A DNA stretch of 60,681 nucleotides, taken from NCBI GenBank assembly GCA_024685775.1, contig JAIKVL010000011.1:1-60681 (forward strand), given 5' to 3'. Origin of the DNA: Clostridia bacterium (lineage in GTDB: Bacteria > Bacillota > Clostridia > Christensenellales > CAG-1252). This document shows, one piece after another, positions 53,980 to 60,531 of this stretch; position 1 is the first letter of the stretch; every line of letters starts with the position of its first letter. The notes under the pieces were generated by a model. It was not told the DNA's origin, made no database searches, and worked only from the letters and a program-made list of their open reading frames with translations. Both the position numbers and the translations under genes were made by a program.

Positions 53980-55170
53980 TCAAGCCGCCGTTTCCGCAGG
54001 ATAGGTCTTTTTGCGCGCGTTCAAAAACGCGCGGTTCTCTTCGGAAAGATATTGATCCCAGCCGCCTTCCGAGAAAAGCCGCTCGACGTCGCAGTTATAA
54101 TCGTCGTAATAGAAAGAATAGTTCATCTCGATGACGGCGTCCGACTGCTTGCCCTTGATCTTCGCATTGATCTCGAAACGCGCCGTCATTTGGCGGAAGA
54201 GTCCGCAGTCCCAAATCTCCGCCTCGAAGTCCGCTTTGCGGATCGTTATATCGCTCATTTTGCCGCCGAGCGCCGCGTCCAACCTGTTTTCCGTGTTTTC
54301 GGGGATCTGCGCTTTGGTTACGTCTTCGGAGAACGACAAGGTGTAAAACGGTTTTGCGTCGGTCGGCGCGGTCAAAACGACGGTGCTTCCGTCGATCACG
54401 GAGCCGTCCACGCGCGCGGTCGCGGTTTCCGCCGAGCTGTCTCCTCCTCCGAGATAAAGCGGAAGCGTCAGCAGGTTGTACGTTACGAACGGAGTTTCCT
54501 GCGGATCGCCGTCGCGCGGTTCGACGGTCGGTTTATTGAGTTGGTAAGCGTAAGCCCCCGTCGCCGCGTCGTAGGACTGTACAAGATTCCCGCTGCTGAC
54601 GATTCTTTGGTCGTTATACGCCGCGCGAAGAGTCGCGAAAGAAGAAAAACTGCTCCCCGTCCATGCGAGGGAAAGATCGAAACGATTCAAAACCGTCGGC
54701 TTGAAATAGCTGCGGATGCGCGTGTTATCCGAATAGCTCGTCTTCCCGCTCGCGCGCGTTTCGATATGACTCGCCATACGGAATTGTTTCGCGCGGTTGT
54801 GGTTATAAGCGATCGCGACGAGCATATACGCCGCGAGATCGGCGCCCGTGTGACGGATCGCAAGATTCGTCGAGGGGTCCGCCTTCCCGAAAACGTCGTA
54901 CCAGCCGTCCGTTTCCGCCGCGAAAACGGACGGATCTTTGGCGGGGTTGGTCGCCGCGCTGAGCGTGTAAAGCCCTTTTTCTTCGGCGTAAAGCGCGATC
55001 CATTCCGCAAGCTCGTGCGCATAAGCGTTCGGTTCTTCGGGCGGCAAGAGTTCGCCTAGATCCGCAGCGACGAAAGACGCGCTTCCGCCGAACGTGACGG
55101 CGCCGTAAACGATGAGTCCTCCCGACAACGCAAGGATCACGCTAAGAATAATAACGATTACTTTTTTCAT
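53980..55170 (-). CDS. Membrane-anchored extracytoplasmic protein of unknown family (paralogue B)
   Basis: This 396-residue paralogue of the protein at 40538-41572 starts with the same kind of signal anchor (MKKVIVIILSVILALSGG, then LIVYGA). It keeps AYNHNRAKQF, AYNDQRI, AEIWDCGLFRQM, YSFYYDDYNCD and QYLSEENRAF. It is about 50 residues longer, mainly in the region before AYNH. No enzyme motif is visible. The gene is monocistronic with its own TATAAT promoter, unlike copy A in the uronate operon. Conservation of Cys and Trp in AEIWxCGLFR marks the likely core. Confidence 0.75.
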   Translation of the reverse strand: MKKVIVIILSVILALSGGLIVYGAVTFGGSASFVAADLGELLPPEEPNAYAHELAEWIALYAEEKGLYTLSAATNPAKDPSVFAAETDGWYDVFGKADPSTNLAIRHTGADLAAYMLVAIAYNHNRAKQFRMASHIETRASGKTSYSDNTRIRSYFKPTVLNRFDLSLAWTGSSFSSFATLRAAYNDQRIVSSGNLVQSYDAATGAYAYQLNKPTVEPRDGDPQETPFVTYNLLTLPLYLGGGDSSAETATARVDGSVIDGSTVVLTAPTDAKPFYTLSFSEDVTKAQIPENTENRLDAALGGKMSDITIRKADFEAEIWDCGLFRQMTARFEINAKIKGKQSDAVIEMNYSFYYDDYNCDVERLFSEGGWDQYLSEENRAFLNARKKTYPAETAA

Positions 55171-55214
55171 TTTCTATTCTCCGATCATTGAAATATCCTT
55201 TCGGAACGCCTTTC

Positions 55215-55243
55215 ATTATATCATAAACCGCGTTCTTTGTGAA
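55215..55243 (-). promoter_or_regulatory. Promoter of paralogue B
   Basis: On the minus strand TTCACA (55238-55243), a 17-bp spacer and TATAAT (55215-55220), about 45 bp before the start. Confidence 0.7.
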
Positions 55244-55273
55244 GACACGAACGAAGAAAAACCATTCGGAATA

Positions 55274-55303
55274 TTGCGAAAAGAGCTTTATCCGTGATAT
55301 AAT
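55274..55303 (+). promoter_or_regulatory. Promoter of the TPNE-repeat lipoprotein gene
   Basis: TTGCGA (55274-55279), an 18-bp spacer and TATAAT (55298-55303), about 33 bp before the start. It is divergent from the paralogue B promoter. Confidence 0.7.
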
Positions 55304-55336
55304 ATCAAATGCAGTAAAAAATCGGCGAGGCGAAAG

Positions 55337-56119
55337 ATGAAAAAAGGATTCGTAATATTGCTCGCGCTATTCTGTTTGATCGCGATATCCGCTTGCGGCG
55401 AAAAGAGTGCCCGAAGGCTCGTCTTGGGGAACTCCGCCATAGACGATTTGATCCAAGACGCCAAAGCGCAACAAGGCGGCGAAACCGCCGACGCGCAAAT
55501 CGACCGAGAGGAAAGCGACGCTCGATCTGCGGAAGAAACGGACAAGGACGGCGATTCTTCTTCGAAACAAGAGTCTTCGAGCGAAACTCCGAACGAAACT
55601 CCGAACGAAACTCCGAACGACACTCCGGACGAGACTCCGGACGAGACCCAAAACGAGACGACTCAAACGGACGAAGGTTCTTCGACGACGCCGAACGACG
55701 AAACCGACTCTCCCCTGCCGCCGGACGAGACGCAACCGAAAGAAACCGCGCCCAAAGCCGATCCTCCCGTTTACGGCTCGATCGACGTCGACCTTTCTTC
55801 GATGCGCGGCTCGATCGCTTACGCGCAGGTTTACGACCTTTACGCCAATCCTTCCAAGTACGCCGGCAAAGTCGTCAAGGCGCAAGGTCCCGTTTCCGTT
55901 TACTTCGATTACGAATCGAAAAAGTATTATCCCGCCGTCCTCATCCGAGACGCGACCGCCTGCTGCGCGACGGGGCTCGAATTCGTCTTATTCGGCGACC
56001 CCGAGTATCCCGCGGGATACCCGAAAGGCGGCGACGAAGTCACCGTGATCGGCGTCTTCGAGATCTATTACGAAGGAGCCAACCGCTACTGCCATTTGAT
56101 CGACGCAGTCTTGGAATGA
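55337..56119 (+). CDS. Lipoprotein with Thr-Pro-Asn/Asp-Glu repeat spacer and C-terminal OB-like domain
   Basis: This 260-residue protein has a lipobox ISAC (Cys20), a roughly 120-residue acidic spacer with five TPNE/TPDE units, and a compact C-terminal domain (about 150-260). The latter includes SIAYAQVYDLYANPSKYAGKVVKAQG and a paired Cys-Cys in TACCATG. The pattern 'YxxPxxYxGKxVxxxG' resembles small OB-fold domains of lipoproteins that sit outside the membrane. The spacer probably crosses the cell wall. Function unknown. A moderate GAGGCG site precedes the start. Confidence 0.8.
   Translation: MKKGFVILLALFCLIAISACGEKSARRLVLGNSAIDDLIQDAKAQQGGETADAQIDREESDARSAEETDKDGDSSSKQESSSETPNETPNETPNDTPDETPDETQNETTQTDEGSSTTPNDETDSPLPPDETQPKETAPKADPPVYGSIDVDLSSMRGSIAYAQVYDLYANPSKYAGKVVKAQGPVSVYFDYESKKYYPAVLIRDATACCATGLEFVLFGDPEYPAGYPKGGDEVTVIGVFEIYYEGANRYCHLIDAVLE
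55586..55645 (+). repeat. Five tandem 12-bp repeats in the lipoprotein spacer
   Basis: Units ACTCCGAACGAA, the same again, then ACTCCGAACGAC, ACTCCGGACGAG and ACTCCGGACGAG run in frame and encode TPNE/TPND/TPDE. Gain or loss of a unit keeps the frame, so spacer length could vary between strains. Confidence 0.9.
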
Positions 56120-56196
56120 CCGACCGCGCCGCGCGAAAGAATCAAACGATCCGAACGATCGCCCGCCCTTCCGAGGGAACGGACGGGGATCGAAAG

Positions 56197-56225
56197 CTCG
56201 CCCGAAACCGACGGGCTTTTTTATT
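56197..56225 (+). terminator. Terminator after the TPNE-repeat lipoprotein gene
   Basis: GCCCG and CGGGC flank a 7-nt loop, followed by TTTTTTATTT. The stem is short, so strength is uncertain. Confidence 0.6.
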
Positions 56226-56256
56226 TAATAAGAGTTTACTTTGCAAACTTGAAATA

Positions 56257-56270
56257 TGAATAATTATTCA
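56257..56270. promoter_or_regulatory. Perfect 14-bp palindrome, candidate metal-regulator operator
   Basis: TGAATAATTATTCA is a perfect palindrome ending 7 bp before the -35 of the ZIP transporter gene. Its AT-rich TGA...TCA form resembles binding sites of Fur/Zur/PerR or AdcR-type regulators. The regulator is not identified. Confidence 0.5.
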
Positions 56271-56277
56271 CATTTTC

Positions 56278-56306
56278 TTGACTCGGCGAACGAATGGCGG
56301 TATACT
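56278..56306 (+). promoter_or_regulatory. Promoter of the ZIP transporter and gpmA
   Basis: TTGACT (56278-56283), a 17-bp spacer and TATACT (56301-56306), about 57 bp before the start. Confidence 0.75.
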
Positions 56307-56362
56307 GATACCGAAAACGGATGGAGCGCGCGTCAAAGAGTTTCTTTTCAAAGGAGGCGAAA

Positions 56363-57151
56363 ATGAACAACGCAAGTTTGACGATTTTGGGGATCCTTCT
56401 CATCTTTCTTGCCACGACGGCAGGCGCGGCGCTCGTTTTCTTTTTCAAAAAAGACATTTCCGAAAAGCTGAATACCGCGTTTCTCGGGTTTGCCGCGGGC
56501 ATTATGATCGCGGCGTCCGTTTGGTCTCTTTTGATCCCTTCGATCGAAGATTCTTCCTCGTGGGGAAAATGGAGTTTCGTTCCTGCGGTCGTCGGGTTCA
56601 TCCTCGGCGGGCTGTTTCTCGTCGTGCTGGATAAAGTCGTCCCGCATTTTCACGTCGGAACGGGAAAAGAAGAAGGTCCCGGAACCTCTTTGAGAAAACC
56701 CGTCAAAATGTTTCTCGCCGTCACCATTCATAACGTCCCGGAGGGCTTGGCGGTCGGATTCGCCTTCGGCGGCGCGGCTGTCATCGGCGCGAGGGAAGCG
56801 TTCTTGTCGGCGTTGGGGCTTGCGATTGGAATCGCGATCCAAAATTTCCCCGAAGGCGCGGCGGTGTCTCTTCCCCTCAAAAACGCGACGGGAAGCAACG
56901 CAAAGTCGTTTCTGTTCGGAATGGGAAGCGGCGCGGTCGAGCCGATCGCCGCGATCATCGGATACTTTTTGGCTACGAGCCTGAGCGTCGCTCAACCGTG
57001 GCTTTTGGCGTTTGCGGCGGGTGCCATGATCTTCGTCGTGGCGGAAGATCTCATCCCCGACGCAAAACTAAGCGAACACTCTCATCTCGGAACTTGGGGC
57101 GTTATGATCGGGTTTGCCGTTATGATGGCGCTTGACGTGGCGTTCGGATAA
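56363..57151 (+). CDS. ZIP-family metal transporter (ZupT-like)
   Basis: This 262-residue protein has eight predicted membrane helices. The ZIP signatures are HNVPEG (123-128) on helix 4 and QNFPEG (160-165) on helix 5, whose His, Asn and Glu residues form the metal path. PHFHVG (about 94-99) lies in the loop and may also bind metal. The family imports Zn2+, Fe2+ or Mn2+. The start at 56363 follows AAAGGAGG at good spacing; the upstream Met at 56321 has no site. It is transcribed with gpmA 14 bp downstream, from a promoter with an operator-like palindrome. Confidence 0.93.
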   Translation: MNNASLTILGILLIFLATTAGAALVFFFKKDISEKLNTAFLGFAAGIMIAASVWSLLIPSIEDSSSWGKWSFVPAVVGFILGGLFLVVLDKVVPHFHVGTGKEEGPGTSLRKPVKMFLAVTIHNVPEGLAVGFAFGGAAVIGAREAFLSALGLAIGIAIQNFPEGAAVSLPLKNATGSNAKSFLFGMGSGAVEPIAAIIGYFLATSLSVAQPWLLAFAAGAMIFVVAEDLIPDAKLSEHSHLGTWGVMIGFAVMMALDVAFG

Positions 57152-57165
57152 AAGGAGGAAAAAAA

Positions 57166-57909
57166 ATGAAACTGATTTTATTGAGACACGGCGAAAGCCT
57201 TTGGAACAAAGAAAACCGATTTACCGGATGGACGGACGTCGATCTGTCCGACGCCGGCGTCAAGGAAGCGACGGAAGCCGGGCGGACGCTTGCCGCGGCG
57301 AACGTCGAATTCGACGTCTGCTTCACTTCTTTCCTGAAAAGAGCCGTTCACACCTTAAATTACGTTTTGGCGGAAACGGGAAACGATCATCTCCCCGTAA
57401 TCAAAAGTTGGAAACTGAACGAAAGGCATTACGGCGCTTTGCAGGGATTGAACAAGTCGGATACCGCGAAAAAGTACGGCGAGGAGCAAGTAAAAGTTTG
57501 GCGAAGATCGTTTGACGTTCCGCCGCCTTCGCTCGACGAAACGGACGAACGCAATCCCGCGTTTTGCAAGACCTACAAGGGCGTCGACAAATCCGAATTG
57601 CCCTTGGCGGAAAGCTTAAAGGACACCATCGCGCGCGTCGTCCCGTATTTCGAAGAGCAAATCAAACCCCTGTTGCTCGCGGGGAAAAACGTCCTGATCG
57701 TCGCGCACGGCAATTCCCTGCGCGCGCTGATCATGAAGCTCGAAGGGATCTCCGAGAAAGACATCCTCGAACTCAACTTACCGACCGCCGTTCCTCTCGT
57801 TTACGAATTGAATGACGACCTCTCCATAAAAGAAAAAAGCTTTCTCGGCGACCCCGCGATCATCGCCGAAAAGATGAATAAGGTGGCAAGCCAAGGAAAA
57901 GCGAAATGA
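57166..57909 (+). CDS. gpmA: 2,3-bisphosphoglycerate-dependent phosphoglycerate mutase
   Basis: This 247-residue protein opens MKLILLRHGESLWN, with RHGE (7-10) and nucleophilic His8. It has ENRFTGWTDVDLS, NERHYGALQG and the second His in IVAHGNSLRA. It interconverts 3- and 2-phosphoglycerate in glycolysis, taking over the glyceraldehyde-3-phosphate made by Eda after lower glycolysis. AAAAGGAGG precedes the start. The dispersed repeat's hairpin 45 nt downstream acts as terminator. Confidence 0.96.
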   Translation: MKLILLRHGESLWNKENRFTGWTDVDLSDAGVKEATEAGRTLAAANVEFDVCFTSFLKRAVHTLNYVLAETGNDHLPVIKSWKLNERHYGALQGLNKSDTAKKYGEEQVKVWRRSFDVPPPSLDETDERNPAFCKTYKGVDKSELPLAESLKDTIARVVPYFEEQIKPLLLAGKNVLIVAHGNSLRALIMKLEGISEKDILELNLPTAVPLVYELNDDLSIKEKSFLGDPAIIAEKMNKVASQGKAK

Positions 57910-57923
57910 TTGCGACCTCGGTT

Positions 57924-57990
57924 CACCCCTCGGGGTTCGACCTACCGAACGACACAAAAAACCGCGGAGTTTTTCCGCGGTTTTTTGGTG
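57924..57990 (+). repeat. Dispersed terminator-containing repeat, copy 1
   Basis: The unit begins CACCCCTCGGGGTTCGACCT and ends in a perfect 12-bp hairpin AAAAAACCGCGG/CCGCGGTTTTTT (57956-57967 with 57975-57986), then GGTG. It is nearly the same as 60312-60381. Here it terminates gpmA and is joined directly to the broken 3' end of the zinc-ribbon pseudogene. The hairpin is symmetrical and can stop transcription from both sides. Confidence 0.8.
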
Positions 57991-58264
57991 AGCGGCGTTT
58001 ACGTTCTTAACGCTTTGATTCTCGTCCGTCGTATTCTTCAAGATCATGGATCGCCGCGTCGATCTTATTATGAATAACGTCGATTTTTGATTCTTTTTCT
58101 TTGGAAGATTGGGAAAACTTTTTGCGCGCTTCCAACACGTCTTTCAGAGCGTACAAATCAACGTGCCCGCACTATTCGCAAGCAAACGCCTGAACTTCCG
58201 ATGCGTCGCTTTCGCCGAGCGATACCGCGAACATTTTTTTACTGCCGCAAACCGTACATTTCAT
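57991..58264 (-). pseudogene. Decayed duplicate of the zinc-ribbon/coiled-coil gene
   Basis: Read from 58264 on the minus strand it encodes MKCTVCGSKKMFAVSLGES as in the intact gene, but codon 31 (Asp, in CEDCG) is an amber stop. After HDLEEY an 11-bp deletion shifts the frame; TDENQSVKNVNAA then continues in another frame. The last 27 codons are missing, replaced by the dispersed repeat. The upstream promoter and ribosome site remain similar, so the duplication covered about 350 bp or more. Confidence 0.88.
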
Positions 58265-58436
58265 GTTTATTCCTCCTTTCGTTGGCTTCGTTGTAATACT
58301 TTTATAACAAAAACCGTTAACGAAGTTCAATACTTATTTTTCGGATCGCCCGTAACGGCGCAAAAGCGCGCCTTAAAAGGATTCTTTTGGGAGATGCGCC
58401 GCAAGTCAGAATGCTCGCGAAAATGCTCTATTTCGG

Positions 58437-58465
58437 TAAAAAAAAGGTCCTGCCGAAGCAGAACC
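58437..58465 (-). terminator. Terminator of the DUF308-like membrane gene
   Basis: On the minus strand GGTTCTGC and GCAGGACC form an 8-bp stem with a TTCG tetraloop and a T9 tail, about 40 bp after the stop. Positions 58265-58436 are the duplicated promoter region and sequence in which I see nothing further. Confidence 0.82.
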
Positions 58466-58503
58466 CTTTTTTGGAGAAACCGGATCAACCAAAGATAAAA
58501 TCT

Positions 58504-59184
58504 TTATTGAGCCTTCTTGGATTTTTGCGTCTTTTTCGCGCCCGTGGAGCTCGCTTTCGCGGGAACAGTTTCGGCGGGCGCCGCTTCTGCGCTCTCGGTC
58601 TTCTTTTCCGCTGCGGCGGGCTTCTTCGCCTTGCTCGCGGCGGGTTTATCGGACTTCTTGAAGAAACCGATCAAGTAATAGACGGAACCTGCGATCAAAA
58701 GCGCGCCGATGATAACGGCGAGAGCCTTTCTGAAAAAACCAAGCGCCAAGATCAAGCTGCCGAGAATGATCGCAACGAGACCGATGGTAAGTTCGATCGC
58801 AAACTTCTTGTCGTTATTCTTATCGCGAACGGTCTTCAACAAGATCGCGTCCGCTACAACGCAACCGCCCGTCACGATCAAAACGTAGGGGATGACGCCG
58901 ATGATTTTGGAAACGATGCTTCCGTCCGCCATGAAATACACGCCGAGCGCAACGATTAAACTACCGATGATCACGCCGCGGGAAATCAGTTCCTTCGAAA
59001 CGAGGAAATCTTTGACCGCCCAAATGATACCGATCAGCGTCACGCCGATTCCGATCACGATTCCGGCAGAGGCTTCGCCGATAGCGGGCGAAATGCAGAA
59101 AAGTATACCCGCGATCAATAACACGATCGCAACCATGAGGCTCGTCGTCCTTTTGGAAATCAATTTTTCGACAGTTACGTTCAT
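58504..59184 (-). CDS. DUF308/HdeD-like six-helix membrane protein with basic Ala/Lys tail
   Basis: This 226-residue protein has six hydrophobic helices (about 14-170) in three pairs, like HdeD/DUF308 proteins linked to acid and general stress. A cytoplasmic tail (172-226) rich in Lys, Ala, Ser and Pro follows, with KAKKPAAAEKK and KKTQKSKK. The tail looks like bacterial histone-like extensions and could bind nucleic acid or lipids, which is inference. The gene is divergent from a MerR regulator, whose probable operator lies in its promoter. Confidence 0.8.
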   Translation of the reverse strand: MNVTVEKLISKRTTSLMVAIVLLIAGILFCISPAIGEASAGIVIGIGVTLIGIIWAVKDFLVSKELISRGVIIGSLIVALGVYFMADGSIVSKIIGVIPYVLIVTGGCVVADAILLKTVRDKNNDKKFAIELTIGLVAIILGSLILALGFFRKALAVIIGALLIAGSVYYLIGFFKKSDKPAASKAKKPAAAEKKTESAEAAPAETVPAKASSTGAKKTQKSKKAQ

Positions 59185-59242
59185 TTTTTCGATACTCCTT
59201 TTTAACTCTTTGTTTTCGGTAAAATTTTATAATACCTCTTTC

Positions 59243-59273
59243 ACTTTAACTTGTACCCCAAGGTACAGGTCAA
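59243..59273 (-). promoter_or_regulatory. MerR-type promoter/operator with 19-bp spacer
   Basis: On the minus strand TTGACC (59268-59273) and TAAAGT (59243-59248) are 19 bp apart, the long spacing of MerR-controlled promoters. The spacer holds the perfect dyad TGTACC-TTGG-GGTACA (59252-59267). It drives the membrane gene and lies opposite merR. A second TATTAT just downstream is a possible alternative -10, but no good -35 fits it. Confidence 0.75.
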
Positions 59274-59343
59274 CGATTTTTGAGCGTTTTCTGCTTTTTT
59301 TTGCAAAAAATTCGTTTTTTCCACCCCGAAAACGGCGCAAATC

Positions 59344-59372
59344 TTGAAAATCATGCATTTCAGTTGTATAAT
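59344..59372 (+). promoter_or_regulatory. Promoter of the MerR-family regulator gene
   Basis: TTGAAA (59344-59349), a 17-bp spacer and TATAAT (59367-59372), 37 bp before the start codon. Confidence 0.8.
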
Positions 59373-59408
59373 GCAATTATCGCGCGCACGCGAAAACGAG
59401 GAAAAGTC

Positions 59409-60209
59409 ATGGAACAAATCAAAACCTTTCAAGTAAAAGAAGTCTGCAAGATCTGCAACGTGACGCGCAAAGTCCTCTTGATCTATGAGCAAAAAGGCTT
59501 GCTGACGCCCTTTTACGTTAACGAAGATACGGGATATCGCTATTACAGCGCCGAGAACATTTCGAAGGTCATGCACATTCGCAAGATTCAATCCTTCGGC
59601 TTTTCGCTGGACGAGATCAACGATTATTTGCGCGACACGAAAAACTTTTCGGTCGTTTTCGACCGCTTAAACAAAATCAAAGCGGACCTTGAAGAGACGA
59701 TCAATCAAATGCAGCTTCGAATGATGACCGAGGAGTACGACCATCAAGAAGTCGTCCGCACCGTTCTGCCCCACCGCCGCTACTTCGTCAGGCAAGCGGC
59801 AACGAGCGACTATCTCGAAGCCTTAAACTTTTTGCGCGAAACCCATCTTGAAGCGATCAAGACGGGGCTTTCCGACACTGCGGTAAAAATGCACACGGCG
59901 TTTTTATCCTACGAGGGCGAGTATCCCGACGTTTACGGAAAGTGCGAAATGCAGTATTGCATTCCCATGAAAGACGGCTACGTCGGCAAGAACGCCGCGG
60001 AAGAAGAGGAGATCCCCGCTCTCTCCATTTTCCACCGCGGACCGTACACCTCGCTGATCCGCGGAATAAAACAACTAATGGATTACTGCAAAGCAAGAAA
60101 TATCGAACCGATCGGTCCCCTGCGCCTGATTTGGCTCGAAGGCCCGCCCGTCCACGGCGCACACGAAGAAAAATATCTGACCCAAATCGCCGTGCCGATT
60201 GGGAAATAA
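59409..60209 (+). CDS. MerR-family regulator with GyrI-like effector domain
   Basis: This 266-residue protein has a winged-helix domain (about 5-75) reading FQVKEVCKICNVTRKVLLIY, GYRYYSAENISKV and GFSLDEINDYL, then a linker helix and a C-terminal GyrI/SOUL-like small-molecule domain (about 110-266). This is the BmrR/TipA-like layout, in which ligand binding untwists a 19-bp-spacer promoter. Such a promoter lies between it and the divergent membrane gene, its likely target. The start at 59409 follows GAGGAAAAGTC; upstream Mets lie in promoter DNA. Its ligand is unknown; a hydrophobic or cationic compound is typical of the family. Confidence 0.9.
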   Translation: MEQIKTFQVKEVCKICNVTRKVLLIYEQKGLLTPFYVNEDTGYRYYSAENISKVMHIRKIQSFGFSLDEINDYLRDTKNFSVVFDRLNKIKADLEETINQMQLRMMTEEYDHQEVVRTVLPHRRYFVRQAATSDYLEALNFLRETHLEAIKTGLSDTAVKMHTAFLSYEGEYPDVYGKCEMQYCIPMKDGYVGKNAAEEEEIPALSIFHRGPYTSLIRGIKQLMDYCKARNIEPIGPLRLIWLEGPPVHGAHEEKYLTQIAVPIGK

Positions 60210-60248
60210 AGGAGAAAAAAGCAGAGATGAGGGGCGCGACGCGTTAAG

Positions 60249-60272
60249 AAAAAGCCACAGTGCGGCTTTTTT
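60249..60272 (+). terminator. Terminator of merR
   Basis: AAAAAGCC and GGCTTTTT pair around a 7-nt loop with a T tail. Between the merR stop and this hairpin is AAAGGAG followed by a six-codon frame (60228-60246), too short to call. Confidence 0.72.
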
Positions 60273-60311
60273 AGCCAAAGCGCGCGAAGAAGCTATGCTT
60301 TGAGCGGTCGA

Positions 60312-60381
60312 CACCCCTCGGGGTTCGACCTCCCGAGCGACAACAAAAAAAACCGCGGAGCTTTTCCGCGGTTTTTTGGTG
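60312..60381 (+). repeat. Dispersed terminator-containing repeat, copy 2
   Basis: This matches copy 1 (57924-57990) from CACCCC through the CCGCGG hairpin to the final GGTG, with a few changes and a longer A run. Within it CGGGG-TTCGACC-TCCCG has the shape and loop consensus of a tRNA T-arm. The unit sits between merR and a small frame and does not follow any gene it would need to terminate, so it behaves like a mobile or REP-like unit. Confidence 0.78.
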
Positions 60382-60388
60382 GAGATAA

Positions 60389-60478
60389 ATGAAGTTGTTT
60401 CGCACACTTTTACGGCGGATGAACGCAGTATGTGAACTTGCGACCGAAATCATTAATAACGATTTAATCTACGGATAA
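60389..60478 (+). CDS. Possible 29-residue small protein
   Basis: ATG at 60389 has GGAG at good spacing, though that GGAG abuts the dispersed repeat. The frame encodes MKLFRTLLRRMNAVCELA and 11 further residues to TAA at 60478. It is amphipathic, with basic and hydrophobic residues first, and is followed within 5 bp by a strong hairpin. No homologue recognised. It may equally be a gene remnant or chance. Confidence 0.35.
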   Translation: MKLFRTLLRRMNAVCELATEIINNDLIYG

Positions 60479-60482
60479 AATC

Positions 60483-60515
60483 AGCGGCAGGATTTTTGAG
60501 GTCCTGCCGCTTTTG
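60483..60515. terminator. Bidirectional terminator
   Basis: AGCGGCAGGA (60483-60492) and TCCTGCCGCT (60502-60511) pair perfectly over 10 bp, followed on the plus strand by TTTGCTTTTTG. It also stands 17 bp after the minus-strand Na/Pi cotransporter stop. Confidence 0.8.
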
Positions 60516-60531
60516 CTTTTTGTTATTTGCT

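Noticed and set aside
57924..57990. A genuine tRNA gene in the repeat
   Set aside because: Only a T-arm-like piece is present; there is no acceptor, D or anticodon arm, so no tRNA is called.
58265..58436. Second promoter for a functional small gene
   Set aside because: The sequence is the duplicated zinc-ribbon promoter and leader; its coding region has a stop and a deletion.
60228..60246. Six-codon frame after AAAGGAG downstream of merR
   Set aside because: Too short to distinguish from chance; ends at the terminator.
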